Shown: positions 53,141-61,535, counted from the stretch's first letter. The stretch is DNA of 64,000 nucleotides from Paractinoplanes abujensis (GCF_014204895.1 NZ_JACHMF010000001.1:2976001-3040000), one strand, 5' to 3'. Translations and numbers: made by a program. Notes: generated from the sequence alone by a model not told the origin.

Positions 53141-53792
53141 GCGCCAGCCGGTAACCCGCGCCGCGCACGGTTTCGATGGCCGTCCGCCCGATCTTGTTGC
53201 GCAGATGCCCGATGTAGACCTCGACGATGTTGGGGTCGCCCTCGAAGTCGCCGTCCCACACCCCGTCCAGGATCTGCCGCTTCGACACCACATCGCCGGG
53301 ATGCCGGGCCAGGAAGAACAGCATCGAGAACTCGCGGGTGGTCAACTCCACCTCGGCCCCGCCCCGCCACACCCGCCGCGCCGCCGGGTCGAGCCGCAAC
53401 TCCCCCACCACCAGTTCGGTCGGCCGTTCCCGGGCCCCGCGCCGGCTCACCGCCCGCAACCGCGCCACGAGCACCGGGAACGAACACGGCTTGGTCAGGT
53501 AGTCGTCGGCCCCGGTGTCGAGACCCTCCACCTGATCCCACTCGCCGTCCTTGGCCGTGAGCATGAGGATCGGCGTCCAGTCCTGCTCCTGCCGCAGCGT
53601 CGCACAGACCTGATAGCCGTTGAGCTTCGGCAACATGAGGTCGAGCACGATCGCGTCGTACTTGTTCTCCCGCGCCAGCCACAACCCGTCCACCCCGTCG
53701 TGCGCCACATCGACGGCGAACCCCTCGGCCTCGAGCCCCAGCCGCAACGACCGAGCCAGCCGCTGCTCATCATCCACGACCAGCACCCGCAT
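53127..53792 (-). CDS. OmpR family response regulator
   Basis: From the ATG at 53792, with GGAGG seven bases upstream, 221 residues: receiver (VLVVDDEQRLARSL, phospho-acceptor Asp in AIVLDLMLPKLNG, Lys in DDYLTKPCS, where Phe is replaced by Cys) and a winged helix (LTTREFSMLFFLARHPGDVVSKRQILDGVWD, then NIVEVYIGHLRNK). It heads the regulator-kinase-PepSY run. Closely similar regulators with a PepSY target respond to envelope or peptide signals. Confidence 0.95.
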   Translation of the reverse strand: MRVLVVDDEQRLARSLRLGLEAEGFAVDVAHDGVDGLWLARENKYDAIVLDLMLPKLNGYQVCATLRQEQDWTPILMLTAKDGEWDQVEGLDTGADDYLTKPCSFPVLVARLRAVSRRGARERPTELVVGELRLDPAARRVWRGGAEVELTTREFSMLFFLARHPGDVVSKRQILDGVWDGDFEGDPNIVEVYIGHLRNKIGRTAIETVRGAGYRLARDGG

Positions 53793-53896
53793 GCCTGCAC
53801 CTCCGGTCCGCCATCCTCCCCCACCGCCCCTGAACCCCACCTGAAAGCCACCCCGCACGGATGATCAAGATTGATCGTGAGCAATATCCTCGGGGC

Positions 53897-54337
53897 ATGC
53901 TGGCCAACATCCTCCAGGCACTGAGCCTCATCGGAGTTGTCTTCGCGCTCTATTTCTCATCCCTGCAGACGAGAAGGCTGCAGAAGCAGATTCACCTTTC
54001 CAACCTGTACAGCCGGTACGAGGCATTGCACCACGCGAACGAACGCTACGACGCCGGCCTCGCCATGATGTTCGAGCGGCCCGACCTCCGCCCGTACATC
54101 TTCGAGCGCAAGAAGGTCGACCTCACCGGCGACGACCTCAACCGAGCCCTGATCGTGGCCGACCAGATGGCCGGGGCCGTCGACCACGCCCTCCGGGTGG
54201 GTGACCGTTTCCCCGACGACCGGCACGGGGATTGGACCAGCGTCGCGCAGGAGATGGGGAGGACGCCCCTTTTTCGGATGATCGTCAGTGAGAAGCCACT
54301 CGATTTCCCCGACCTCAGCAAGTTCTTCCCGAATTGA
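53897..54337 (+). CDS. Membrane-anchored hypothetical protein (DUF6082-like)
   Basis: From the ATG at 53897 (MLANILQALSLIGVVFALYFSSLQTRRLQKQI) the 146-residue protein has one N-terminal helix (about 4-23), then a basic linker and a helical cytosolic domain with HHANERYDAGLAMMFERPDLRPYIF and DQMAGAVDHALRVGDRFPDD. Single-helix proteins with this short helical tail (DUF6082-like) are widespread in actinomycetes with no known function. It has no partner gene on its strand. Confidence 0.75.
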   Translation: MLANILQALSLIGVVFALYFSSLQTRRLQKQIHLSNLYSRYEALHHANERYDAGLAMMFERPDLRPYIFERKKVDLTGDDLNRALIVADQMAGAVDHALRVGDRFPDDRHGDWTSVAQEMGRTPLFRMIVSEKPLDFPDLSKFFPN

Positions 54338-54398
54338 TGTCAGAACTGGCGCTTCAACCGACGCGGCAAGCCGGCCGGATCCACGTAGTAGGACAAGC

Positions 54399-54857
54399 TC
54401 ATGGCTCGTAAGAGAAGACGATCATGTCCTGCATGGGGATGCCGTTCTCGGTCAGAGGTGGGTCGATGTAGGCGAAGTAGTCGCGTTTCACCGAGTGCAT
54501 GCGGAAGCCGCAGCGTTGGTAGAAGGCGATGTTGTCGAGGGCGCAGTTGGCCGTGCCGACCAGCATGGTGCGGCCCGGCGGCAGTTCCGCTTGCAGGGCG
54601 GCCACGATCCGGCGCCCGTGGCCGCGGCGGCGGGCGGTCGCGGCGACCGCGAGATACAGCAGTTCGGGCTGGTCCGACCAGCGCATCACGGCCGCGCCGA
54701 CCGGTTCGGACCCGGCCCGCGCGACATAACCCCGGCAGGTGGGGTCCCGCAGCGCCGCCCGGATGCGATCGTCGTCCTCCTCGGCGTCGTGCAGCAGCGG
54801 GATCAGGGTTTCCGCGTCGGCCGCCGGGACGGGCAGGCATCGCCAGTCGGTGTTCAC
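54399..54857 (-). CDS. GNAT family N-acetyltransferase
   Basis: A 152-residue acetyltransferase from the GTG at 54857 (VNTDWRCLPVPAADAETL). The GNAT core shows VGAAVMRWSDQPELLYLAVAATARRRGHGRRIVAAL, including the R-R-G-H-G-R acetyl-CoA loop, then AFYQRCGFRMHSVKRDYF, the usual Y-x-x-x-GF end. Substrate unknown. Small single-domain enzyme without close operon partners. Confidence 0.9.
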   Translation of the reverse strand: MNTDWRCLPVPAADAETLIPLLHDAEEDDDRIRAALRDPTCRGYVARAGSEPVGAAVMRWSDQPELLYLAVAATARRRGHGRRIVAALQAELPPGRTMLVGTANCALDNIAFYQRCGFRMHSVKRDYFAYIDPPLTENGIPMQDMIVFSYEP

Positions 54858-54954
54858 ACCGTGCAATCTCGCAGCCGGCCCTCCGCTGAACAACCGGTTT
54901 CCGTCGGCGGCGCACGAGTCAGAGGCAGGCCCGCCGCTGACCATCGCCCGCTGA

Positions 54955-55854
54955 TCAGGTCGTCAGGCTGCGGCGGTAGGCGGCCAGCATCCCCGCCGGG
55001 GCGATCAGGCCGTCCTCGGTCAGGTAGGACGTGATCAGGTCGGGCGGGGTGGGCTCGAAGAACTGGTTGAACACGGCCACCCGCCCGCTGTCGGCCAGCT
55101 CCCAGCCGGCGCTGAGCTCGGAGCCCGGCCGCAGCTCCATCTGCACCTCGGCCGGGTCGCCGTCGACGACCTTGGCCAGCTCGGTGACGCCGTACAGGGG
55201 AACGCCGTGGTAGCGGCAAGCCAGCGCGAGCGGCATCGTCCCGGTCTTGTTGACCAGGGTGCCGTCGGCGAACACGGCGTCGGCCCCCACGAGCACGACG
55301 TCCGACCGGCTCGCGGCGACCGCCATCGCGGCGTCGGAGAACAGCGTCACCGGCACGCCCGACTCGGCGATGCCCTCGACCAGGCGGCGCGACTCGCGGT
55401 ACGGGCGGGACTCGGTCACGTTGATCGACACGTCGGGGATGACACCGACGACCCGGCGCAGCACGCTGCGCAGCGAACCCGAGTTGGAGTGGCACAGCAC
55501 CCGCGCGCCCGGCTTGACCACGTCGGTGATGCCGTCGGCCAGGGCCTCGACCGCCTTCTCGGAGCGGGCCACGAAGTCGCGCATGGCCGCGGCCACCGCG
55601 CGGGCCGACCCGTCGGTGGCGTCGGCGGTGGCCAGCGCGAGGGTCACGGCGTTGCGGACGGTGGCCATCGTCGGTTTGGTGCGGTTGGCCCAGGCGCTCA
55701 CGGCGGCCAGCTCGGCCCGTACGACCTGCGGCTCGGCGTCGCGCAGGGGCTCGAGGGTGAGCTCGATGATGCGGGCGACGGTGCGGCCGAACAGGCTCCC
55801 GCCGGCCACGGTGTTGTCGGTCACCGCCCGGGTCAGGTCGTCGAGCTCGGTCAT
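54955..55854 (-). CDS. Stand-alone eIF2B alpha-like sugar-phosphate isomerase
   Basis: A 299-residue protein of the eIF-2B alpha/beta/delta family, which includes methylthioribose-1-phosphate isomerase and ribose-1,5-bisphosphate isomerase. AAGGG lies before the ATG. The substrate site elements are LCHSNSGSLRSVLRR (catalytic Cys), ESRPYRESRRLVEGIAESG, DVVLVGADAVFADGTLVNKTGT (catalytic Asp and the NK-x-GT loop) and PLYGVTELAKV. Length (about 300) fits the ribose-bisphosphate isomerase-like and archaeal groups better than MtnA (about 340). No methionine-salvage or nucleotide-degradation genes are adjacent, so the substrate is uncertain. Confidence 0.82.
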   Translation of the reverse strand: MTELDDLTRAVTDNTVAGGSLFGRTVARIIELTLEPLRDAEPQVVRAELAAVSAWANRTKPTMATVRNAVTLALATADATDGSARAVAAAMRDFVARSEKAVEALADGITDVVKPGARVLCHSNSGSLRSVLRRVVGVIPDVSINVTESRPYRESRRLVEGIAESGVPVTLFSDAAMAVAASRSDVVLVGADAVFADGTLVNKTGTMPLALACRYHGVPLYGVTELAKVVDGDPAEVQMELRPGSELSAGWELADSGRVAVFNQFFEPTPPDLITSYLTEDGLIAPAGMLAAYRRSLTT

Positions 55855-56043
55855 GGTCTGCCCTTCGTGGACACCGGTCATGGACGAAACATTATGAGTT
55901 CGTGGTCCGGCACCGTCGGCAACCCACCATCGGGTTTTCGCGTTGGCAGGATTGTGCAAGCCTCAGCGATGATCGCTAAAGCCTATGAGCAGCTCAGCCG
56001 AGATTCTTGGTTCTACCGGCAAGACATTGGATGGGAGAATCAG

Positions 56044-56340
56044 ATGTACGGCTTTCACGCCACGATGACTGCTCGAACCGGGCTCGGCGACGACGTGGTG
56101 GCGCTGCTGCTCGACGCGCCGTCGCTCACCCACCCCGACTGCGTCGTGTTCCTGGTCGGGCGTTCGGCCGGTCGTCCCGACGTCGTTCACGTCACCGAGG
56201 GCTGGACCAGCGCCGAGACGCACGCCGCCTTCTTCGCCACCGCCGCCGCGCAGGCCCTGGTGGCGAAGCTGCAGCCGCTGCTCGACGGCGAGTCCGCCTA
56301 CACCGACGAGGTGCCCGTGGGCGGGAAGGCGGCGTTCTGA
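56044..56340 (+). CDS. Antibiotic biosynthesis monooxygenase (ABM)-domain protein
   Basis: GGAGA lies seven bases before the ATG at 56044. The 98-residue product is a small ferredoxin-like ABM domain: MYGFHATMTARTGLGDDVVALLL, VVFLVGRSAGRPDVVHVTEGWTSAETHAAFFAT and a C-terminal helix. Members act as cofactor-independent oxygenases of quinols or as heme-degrading dimers. Its TGA shares bases with the ATG of the next hydrolase gene, so the two act together, perhaps in one catabolic step. Confidence 0.88.
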   Translation: MYGFHATMTARTGLGDDVVALLLDAPSLTHPDCVVFLVGRSAGRPDVVHVTEGWTSAETHAAFFATAAAQALVAKLQPLLDGESAYTDEVPVGGKAAF

Positions 56341-57230
56341 TGCCCCTCGACCCCGAACTGGGCACCCTGCTCGCCGGCCTGCCCCCGATGCCTCCGCTCA
56401 CCGCCGAGACCCTTGACCGGATCCGCCCGTACGCGGCCCCGCCGTTCACCCCCGGCGAGGCGATCACCCAGCGCGAAGTGACGGTGCCCGGCACCGGGAT
56501 CCCCCTGACGGTCCTGAGCCCCGCGGGCACCCTCCCGGCCGGCGCACCCTGCGTCTACTGGATGCACGGCGGCGGCATGGTGATGGGCAACCGGTACTCG
56601 CAGATCGACATCCCCCTCGCCTGGCTGGCCGCGTTCGGCGCCGTCGTCGTGTCCGTCGACTACCGCCTCGCCCCTGAAGCCCAAGGCAGCACCGCGGTCG
56701 AGGACTGCTACGCCGGTCTTGTCTGGGCCGCCGCCGAACTGGGCGTCGACGCCGGCCGCATCGTCGTGGCCGGGGCCAGCGCGGGCGGGGGCTTGGCGGC
56801 CGGGGTGGCGCTGCTGGCCCGCGACCGTGGCGGCCCTGTGCTCGCCGGCCAGGTGCTGATCGGCCCCATGCTCGACCACCGCAACCGCGCCACCGCCACC
56901 GGGCCCGGCACCTGGACGCGCGAGACCAACGAGTTCGCCTGGCGCAGCCTGCTGGGCGAATCCCCGGGCGAGATCTCCCCGTACGTCTCCCCCGCGCTCG
57001 CCGACGACCTGTCCGGGCTGCCACCCGCCTACATCGACGCCGGCTCGGCCGAACTCTTCCGGGACGAGGATGTGGCGTACGCGAACCGGATCTGGTCCAG
57101 CGGCGGCGAAGCCGAACTGCACGTCTGGTCGGGCGGCTTCCACGGTTTCGACGCCCTCTTCCCCGACGCCACCCTGTCGGTGGCGGCCCGGGTCACCCGT
57201 ACGGGGTGGCTCTCCCGCCTTTTGAGGTGA
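56340..57230 (+). CDS. Hormone-sensitive-lipase-type alpha/beta hydrolase
   Basis: A 296-residue esterase with the HSL-type oxyanion motif MHGGGMVMG (about 76-84), VDYRLAPEAQGST, nucleophile Ser in GASAGGG, acid Asp in SAELFRDEDVAYA and catalytic His in GGFHGFD. It is cytosolic. It is translationally coupled (TGATG) to the ABM gene upstream. The substrate is likely a small ester or lactone. Confidence 0.94.
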   Translation: MPLDPELGTLLAGLPPMPPLTAETLDRIRPYAAPPFTPGEAITQREVTVPGTGIPLTVLSPAGTLPAGAPCVYWMHGGGMVMGNRYSQIDIPLAWLAAFGAVVVSVDYRLAPEAQGSTAVEDCYAGLVWAAAELGVDAGRIVVAGASAGGGLAAGVALLARDRGGPVLAGQVLIGPMLDHRNRATATGPGTWTRETNEFAWRSLLGESPGEISPYVSPALADDLSGLPPAYIDAGSAELFRDEDVAYANRIWSSGGEAELHVWSGGFHGFDALFPDATLSVAARVTRTGWLSRLLR

Positions 57231-57321
57231 AACCGTCATAGGACCGGGGCCTCGCCGCCACGTCGCGGCACCAGGATTCCACGCTGACGACGAACCGGCG
57301 TGCGGCGAGGGGCAGTACTTC

Positions 57322-57606
57322 ATGACCACGTGGCCGATGCCCGGCTTCGGCAGCCTCGGCGGGCGCGACGACACCGACGCGCGCCTGCAAGCCGAGGTGG
57401 AGCACCGGCTGCGGGCCGACAGGCGTACGAGGAAAACGGTTCTCGAGGTCGAGGTCCAGAACGGCGTGGTGATGCTCGCCGGCTGGACCACCCGGCCCGA
57501 GGTGCGGCGAGCGGCCGCGGAGATCGCGCACGGCGCCCCCGGGGCGCGGGACGTCGCGAACGTCGTCGTAGTCATCGGCCTGGCCGCGTTGTCCATCTGG
57601 CACTGA
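57322..57606 (+). CDS. BON-domain protein
   Basis: A 94-residue protein with one BON domain: DDTDARLQAEVEHRLRADRRTRKTVLEVEVQNGVVMLAGWTTRPEVRRAAAEIAHGAPGARDVANVVV (in pieces), the pattern helix-strand-G-V-V-x-L-x-G followed by helix and VRDV-x-N-type end. BON domains bind phospholipids or envelope components. No signal peptide is visible. It overlaps the convergent HAD-like gene by 35 bases. The start is preceded only weakly by AGTACTTC. Confidence 0.82.
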   Translation: MTTWPMPGFGSLGGRDDTDARLQAEVEHRLRADRRTRKTVLEVEVQNGVVMLAGWTTRPEVRRAAAEIAHGAPGARDVANVVVVIGLAALSIWH

Positions 57607-58069
57607 ACCGAGCCACCGCCGCGAAGTCGTCTGCAGCAAGACCAACCATCGGATCTATGCGGCGCAGAAGCGCGGGGTGGGGGTAGCGCTCAGCCACCCA
57701 CCGCCGGTCCGCGTCCGTGATCTCGTCGTCCAGCCACACAAACGGCCGCCCCGCCGCGTGCCTGGTCAGCGGAACGGTCTTCCAGTGCAGCCGGCCACCC
57801 TCGTCCCCCTCCGGCCACTCCACGACAGGCAGCGGCGGCAACCCGAGAAGGGGCGCGACGACCTCGTTGGCTTCCGCCATCCAGGTGGTGGCCCAGACCA
57901 ACTGCCCACCCAGCGCAAGCAGTCGCGCGCCATCCCGCGGGTCCAGCCTGTCGAGCAAAGGATTGCCGGCATCGGCCGGCGCCCCTTGAACGCGCCTGCC
58001 CCGGAACGGAATCAACGTCCCGTCCACATCGAGATAGATCAGCAGGGAGCTGCCAGAACCGGCCTTCAC
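57572..58069 (-). CDS. HAD-like phosphatase domain protein
   Basis: A 165-residue protein with HAD motif I at the N-terminus (LLIYLDVDGTLIPF, nucleophile Asp and Asp+2). Motif II is represented by LVWATTWMAEANEV (Thr), and the late FVWLDDEITDADRRW provides the metal-binding Asp pair. Proteins of this type (secreted or cytosolic HAD-like, about 165 residues) are common in actinomycetes; the substrate is not known. It overlaps the BON gene by 35 bases at the 3' ends. Confidence 0.85.
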   Translation of the reverse strand: MKAGSGSSLLIYLDVDGTLIPFRGRRVQGAPADAGNPLLDRLDPRDGARLLALGGQLVWATTWMAEANEVVAPLLGLPPLPVVEWPEGDEGGRLHWKTVPLTRHAAGRPFVWLDDEITDADRRWVAERYPHPALLRRIDPMVGLAADDFAAVARFSARWTTRPGR

Positions 58070-58157
58070 GCCCGCACCGTACCGCCACCAACAACCTCAG
58101 CACCGGCGCCACCAACGCCCGCTGCCGGCCGGCGCGCACGAACGGCGGCGGATAAGT

Positions 58158-58436
58158 ATGGTCCTCCCCGTGCCTGCTGACGACTGGAGATCCGATCCGA
58201 GTTATGCCGACTATCCGGCTCATGATCTCCATGGCGTTCCGCTGGCGATTTTGGAAGCCGCACGCGCTTATATGCGGATCGCCGCCGAGTACAACGACGT
58301 GTCGGAAGAGTTCGCAGAGCCGCTAGCGGACGGCGTAGTGCGCGAAGTTCTCCCTCTGATCCGAGCATGGCTCAGCGGAGCGGACCGACCGCCGCGCCTT
58401 TCGCAGGGACTCCAGAACGATTCCGAGCCGTCCTGA
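58158..58436 (+). CDS. Hypothetical protein (92 aa)
   Basis: A short soluble protein that starts MVLPVPADDWRSDPSYADYPAHD and continues in a helical, protein-like part (GVPLAILEAARAYMRIAAEYND, then EPLADGVVREVLPLIRAWLSG). I recognise no family. No clear ribosome site is visible; the GTG at 58170 is another possible start. The composition supports a real gene. Confidence 0.6.
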   Translation: MVLPVPADDWRSDPSYADYPAHDLHGVPLAILEAARAYMRIAAEYNDVSEEFAEPLADGVVREVLPLIRAWLSGADRPPRLSQGLQNDSEPS

Positions 58437-58574
58437 CAACGATCGGCACCACATACTCATCTCGGCAGGAGAGTTTGTCATGACTCGTGCCGCTGGGGTG
58501 CGTGGTCATGACCTGGGCGCGACGGTCGCCTCGTGGCTTTGACCCTGCTCGGATTTCCTCGATGCGGTTCGGCG

Positions 58575-59232
58575 ATGGGCGGCGCGGGGAGGATCCGGAT
58601 CGCGGTGGCGCAGACTGTTGTCACTACGGACCCCGGGGAGAACGGGCGGGTGGTCCGCGCCGCGATGCGGCAGGCTGCCGGGCCGGGGGCGCGGCTCGTG
58701 CATTTCCGTGAGGGTGCGCTGTCCGGCTATGTCGGGCCGGCGAAAGCGTATTACGCGGGCTGGGACATCGACTGGGCGCCGGTCGCGGCGGAGTTGCGGG
58801 CCACGACGGGGCTGGCCGCGGAGTTCGGGGTCTGGGTGGTCGTGGGCGGCAATCATCGTTTGACCGGCGGGCATCGGCCGCACAACTCGCCGTGGGTGAT
58901 CAATGTGCACTTCTCCACCTACTCGGAGACCTGATCTTCGAGGTGCTCGCCCGCGGGCATGCCGCTGCGAACGGTTTCTGGGTCAGCGTCGCGGTTCCCA
59001 CGCCGTGCGCTGCGGCGGGGCCGTCGGCGGTGATCGATCCGCACGGGTACGGCTTGCAGCGGGCCCGCCCGGACGGATCGGCGTGGTCTGTGTCGACCTC
59101 GACCGTACGGACCCGGCACTTGACGTCGCCCTGAACAAGGCCCGGCCGTGGCGGGAGACCGCGCGGGCCGGCGCCGTCTACGCCCCGCATCGGGTCGACG
59201 ATCCGCGCAGCACCGACCGCACCTGCGTCTGA
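58575..59232 (+). pseudogene. Carbon-nitrogen hydrolase (nitrilase superfamily) relic
   Basis: From an ATG at 58575 the text MGGAGRIRIAVAQTVV, then HFREGALSGYVGPAKAYY, with the catalytic Glu in EGALSGY, and FGVWVVVGGNHRLTG is a nitrilase-superfamily N-terminal half. At about 58890 the frame jumps, with a large gap: the Lys and Cys catalytic regions are lost, and text resumes as LIFEVLARGHAAANGFWVSVAVP in a second frame and then GVVCVDLDRTDPALDVALNKARPW in a third. With two frame changes and missing active-site residues it cannot be functional. Confidence 0.85.
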
Positions 59233-59269
59233 GTGCGACTGATGACGCAGCCCGGCAGGGGAATGTCCG

Positions 59270-59854
59270 TCAATGAAGGCGGGAACGGCTGGTCGGAGCG
59301 AGGCGGAAACTCTCCACTTTCGTCACGCCGGCGGGTGCCTCGGCCCGCAGCGGGGACCGGGTGAGCCGCAGCAGGGCGTGTTCTCCCTCGCGGACCGGCA
59401 GCCGGGGGAAGTCGTTGGCCGCGTATTCGGTCGTAAGCGTGGCCAAGGCCTCGTCGACGGGCGGGACAGGTGTGGGAAGAGGGCCGGGCCAGTACCAGAT
59501 CGTGGCGTGCAGAACTGAGTCAGGATCGGCGGCGCCACGGTCGGCCACGGGGATCGGGTCGACCTCGCGGAGCAGCAGGACGTCGTCCGAGTCCAGCATT
59601 GTCGCGTTGGCCGCCGGTCCGTGTTCGGCCCAGACGGGCCCGGAGTAGAAGGACGTCAGGGCGGCACGGCGCGACTGCATGTCGGGGAAGCCGCGCAGCC
59701 ACACGAACTGGTCGGGCCGGTCGAGGTCGCGGAACTGGCCCAGCACGGCGATGCCCACAGCCTCCTGGGTCTCGACGAACTCGCGGTCGAACAGCTCGAT
59801 CAGCTCGTCGCGGCGACCCTCGCGCAGGGTGTAGCGGCGCAGTTCGACGATCAC
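59270..59854 (-). CDS. NIPSNAP family protein
   Basis: A 194-residue protein from a GTG at 59854 (VIVELRRYTLREGRRDELIELFDREFVETQEA). It has an N-terminal ferredoxin-like NIPSNAP/ABM domain with FVWLRGFPDMQSRRAALTSFYSGPVWAEHG, and a second half of similar type (YWPGPLPTPVPPVDEALATLTTEYAANDF). The start codon shares bases with the Rrf2 stop (GTGA), so both are made together. NIPSNAP proteins may act as stress or redox-related oxygenase-like domains; the role is unproven. Confidence 0.88.
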   Translation of the reverse strand: MIVELRRYTLREGRRDELIELFDREFVETQEAVGIAVLGQFRDLDRPDQFVWLRGFPDMQSRRAALTSFYSGPVWAEHGPAANATMLDSDDVLLLREVDPIPVADRGAADPDSVLHATIWYWPGPLPTPVPPVDEALATLTTEYAANDFPRLPVREGEHALLRLTRSPLRAEAPAGVTKVESFRLAPTSRSRLH

Positions 59855-60276
59855 GTGGGCATCCTCTCCAGTACGTCGGCGACGGTCGAGCGGGCCAGCA
59901 CCGCCCGGAACGCCTCGGTGGCTTCGTCGTAGACATCGGTGAGCACGGGGCGGATGCCCCGCCCGACCGGGCATTGCCGGTTCGGCTCGGTGCGGTGCAG
60001 GGCGAGCAGCGGCTCCGGCGAGACCGCCAGCCAGACGTCGAGCAGGGTGATCTCCGTGGCGGGCCGGCCCAGGCTGAACCCGGCGCCGTGGCCCCGGCGG
60101 GCTGTCACCAGTCCGCTGCGTTGCAGGTCGGTGAGGCTGCGCCGGACGATGACCGCGTTGGTGTTGACGCTGGCCGCCACCTCGTCGGAGGTGAGCACCG
60201 CACGACCGCGCCGCCGGGCCAGTTCCATCCAGGCCAGGGCGTGGGCCGCGATCGTCAACCGGCTGTTCGCTGCCAT
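59851..60276 (-). CDS. Rrf2 family transcriptional regulator
   Basis: From the ATG at 60276 (MAANSRLTIAAHALAWMEL) 141 residues: winged helix (TSDEVAASVNTNAVIVRRSLTDLQRSGLV) and wing (ARRGHGAGFSLGRPATEITLLDVWLAV), then a dimerising helix (DVYDEATEAFRAVLARSTVADVL). It belongs to the YwnA-like branch: only a single Cys is present (RQCPVG), not the three-Cys iron-sulphur set of IscR/RsrR. The NIPSNAP gene begins at its last bases, and a divergent secreted protease gene lies upstream with a 144-base gap, so both are candidate targets. Confidence 0.93.
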   Translation of the reverse strand: MAANSRLTIAAHALAWMELARRRGRAVLTSDEVAASVNTNAVIVRRSLTDLQRSGLVTARRGHGAGFSLGRPATEITLLDVWLAVSPEPLLALHRTEPNRQCPVGRGIRPVLTDVYDEATEAFRAVLARSTVADVLERMPT

Positions 60277-60420
60277 GCCGACAGTCTTGAGGACCCGTAC
60301 GGCAAAAGCAACTGACTTTGTTACGTCTGATCCCCGGCACGCACGGATCCGGGCCGCCGTAAAGAAACCGTCAAGGCGGCGCCGACGGCCCGATGACGGG
60401 TGGCTGCGAATCATGGCGGC

Positions 60421-61308
60421 ATGTCGAAGCTGCTCCGGGTCTGTCTCGCGATCGTGGTGGTCGTCATCGGCACGCCGCGGCCCGCCCACGCGATCGCCAA
60501 CGGCGAGAACGCGCGCGAGGGGGCGTACCCGTTCGCGGTTCTGCTGACCATGACCGGGCTGCCCGCCGACGGTGGGGGCACCCGGGACAGTTCGTGCTCG
60601 GGCGCGCTGATCGCCCCGCGCTGGATCATCACGGCCGGGCACTGCTTCCGTGACGCCTCGGGCCAGCGCGTCAGCCGTACGGTGGCCGGGCGCACCACGG
60701 CGATCATGGGCCGTACGCAGGTCGAAGGTCGCGGCGGCCACGAGATCGAGGTCACCGGCGTCAAGCAGTCACAGACCACCGACGTGGCCCTGGCCCGGCT
60801 GGCCACCGAGGTCACCGACATCGAACCGTTGCGGGTCGGCACGGTCCCGCCCGACGTCGGCACGACGCTGCGCCTGACCGGGTTCGGCCTGACCGCCCGC
60901 GACGGCAGCTACGTGCCCGCCACCCGGCTGCAGACCGGCCGTTTCGTGATCGACGCCGTCGGGGACAGCCTGCTGGAGACCTCGGGCCGGGCCCCGCACC
61001 GCGACACCAGCCCGTGCCCGCACGACTCGGGCGGACCGTACTTCACCGAGTCCCGCGACGCCGGCCCGGTGCTGGTGGCGGTGGTCAGCAACGGGCCCGG
61101 CTGCCCGCACACCGGGCCCGACCTGAGCGCCCGCACCGACAACATCAGCGACTGGATCACCGCCACCGTGACGGGATCCACAGGACTGCCGACGCGTTAC
61201 GTCGTCGCCGGCGCCGCCGGTCTGCTGGCCCTGCTCACCCTGGTGCTGATCATGGGATTACGGCACCGAGCGACGGCCGGTCGTCGCGAGCTGGATCTTG
61301 CCCGCTGA
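60421..61308 (+). CDS. Membrane-anchored S1 family (chymotrypsin-like) serine protease
   Basis: A 295-residue exported protease with signal peptide (RVCLAIVVVVIG, cleavage about PAHA). The mature N-terminus IANGENAREGAYPFAV is typical of S1 enzymes. The catalytic triad is His74 (ITAGHC), Asp121 (TTDVALARL) and Ser203 (HDSGGPYF). In place of Gly before the Asp-Ser-Gly-Gly motif there is His201, at the oxyanion-hole position 193 of chymotrypsin. The S1 pocket residue at 189 is Ser, not Asp, so cleavage after large hydrophobic residues is more likely than after Arg/Lys. The C-terminal section (YVVAGAAGLLALLTLVLIMGL then RHRATAGRRE) is a membrane anchor. Confidence 0.9.
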   Translation: MSKLLRVCLAIVVVVIGTPRPAHAIANGENAREGAYPFAVLLTMTGLPADGGGTRDSSCSGALIAPRWIITAGHCFRDASGQRVSRTVAGRTTAIMGRTQVEGRGGHEIEVTGVKQSQTTDVALARLATEVTDIEPLRVGTVPPDVGTTLRLTGFGLTARDGSYVPATRLQTGRFVIDAVGDSLLETSGRAPHRDTSPCPHDSGGPYFTESRDAGPVLVAVVSNGPGCPHTGPDLSARTDNISDWITATVTGSTGLPTRYVVAGAAGLLALLTLVLIMGLRHRATAGRRELDLAR

Positions 61309-61535
61309 GCCAGCGAACCAGCGCCACGAGATCCCTACGGTGGCGTGGCGAACAGGTGTCGAACCCTCGGAGAAGCAGCAACTCGTGGAGCCGTACGGCC
61401 TGCGGGGTGCGCTCGAGCACCCACGCGTCAGCGAACCGGGCGATCGCGATGGCCTCCGCGTCGCCGCGCAGAACCGCGGCGGCATCGACGTCAGTGCCGA
61501 TCGCTCCTGGAACAGCGAAAACTCGCCGTAGCGAT
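61250..61535 (-). pseudogene. Frame-only remnant with protein-like composition
   Basis: On the minus strand a frame without a start codon reads DVDAAAVLRGDAEAIAIARF, then ADAWVLERTPQAVRLHELLLL and SPRHRRDLVALVRWLSGQ, ending at a TGA at 61250-61252. The pattern of hydrophobic and charged residues is that of a real helical protein, but I do not recognise a family, there is no initiation codon and upstream reading continues in another frame. It overlaps the end of the protease gene. Probably a fragment of a lost gene. Confidence 0.35.

Noticed and set aside
53127..53792. The Cys in place of Phe after TKP in the response regulator as a sign of a dead receiver
   Set aside because: The phospho-acceptor Asp, acidic pair and Lys are all present; variation after TKP is seen in active regulators.
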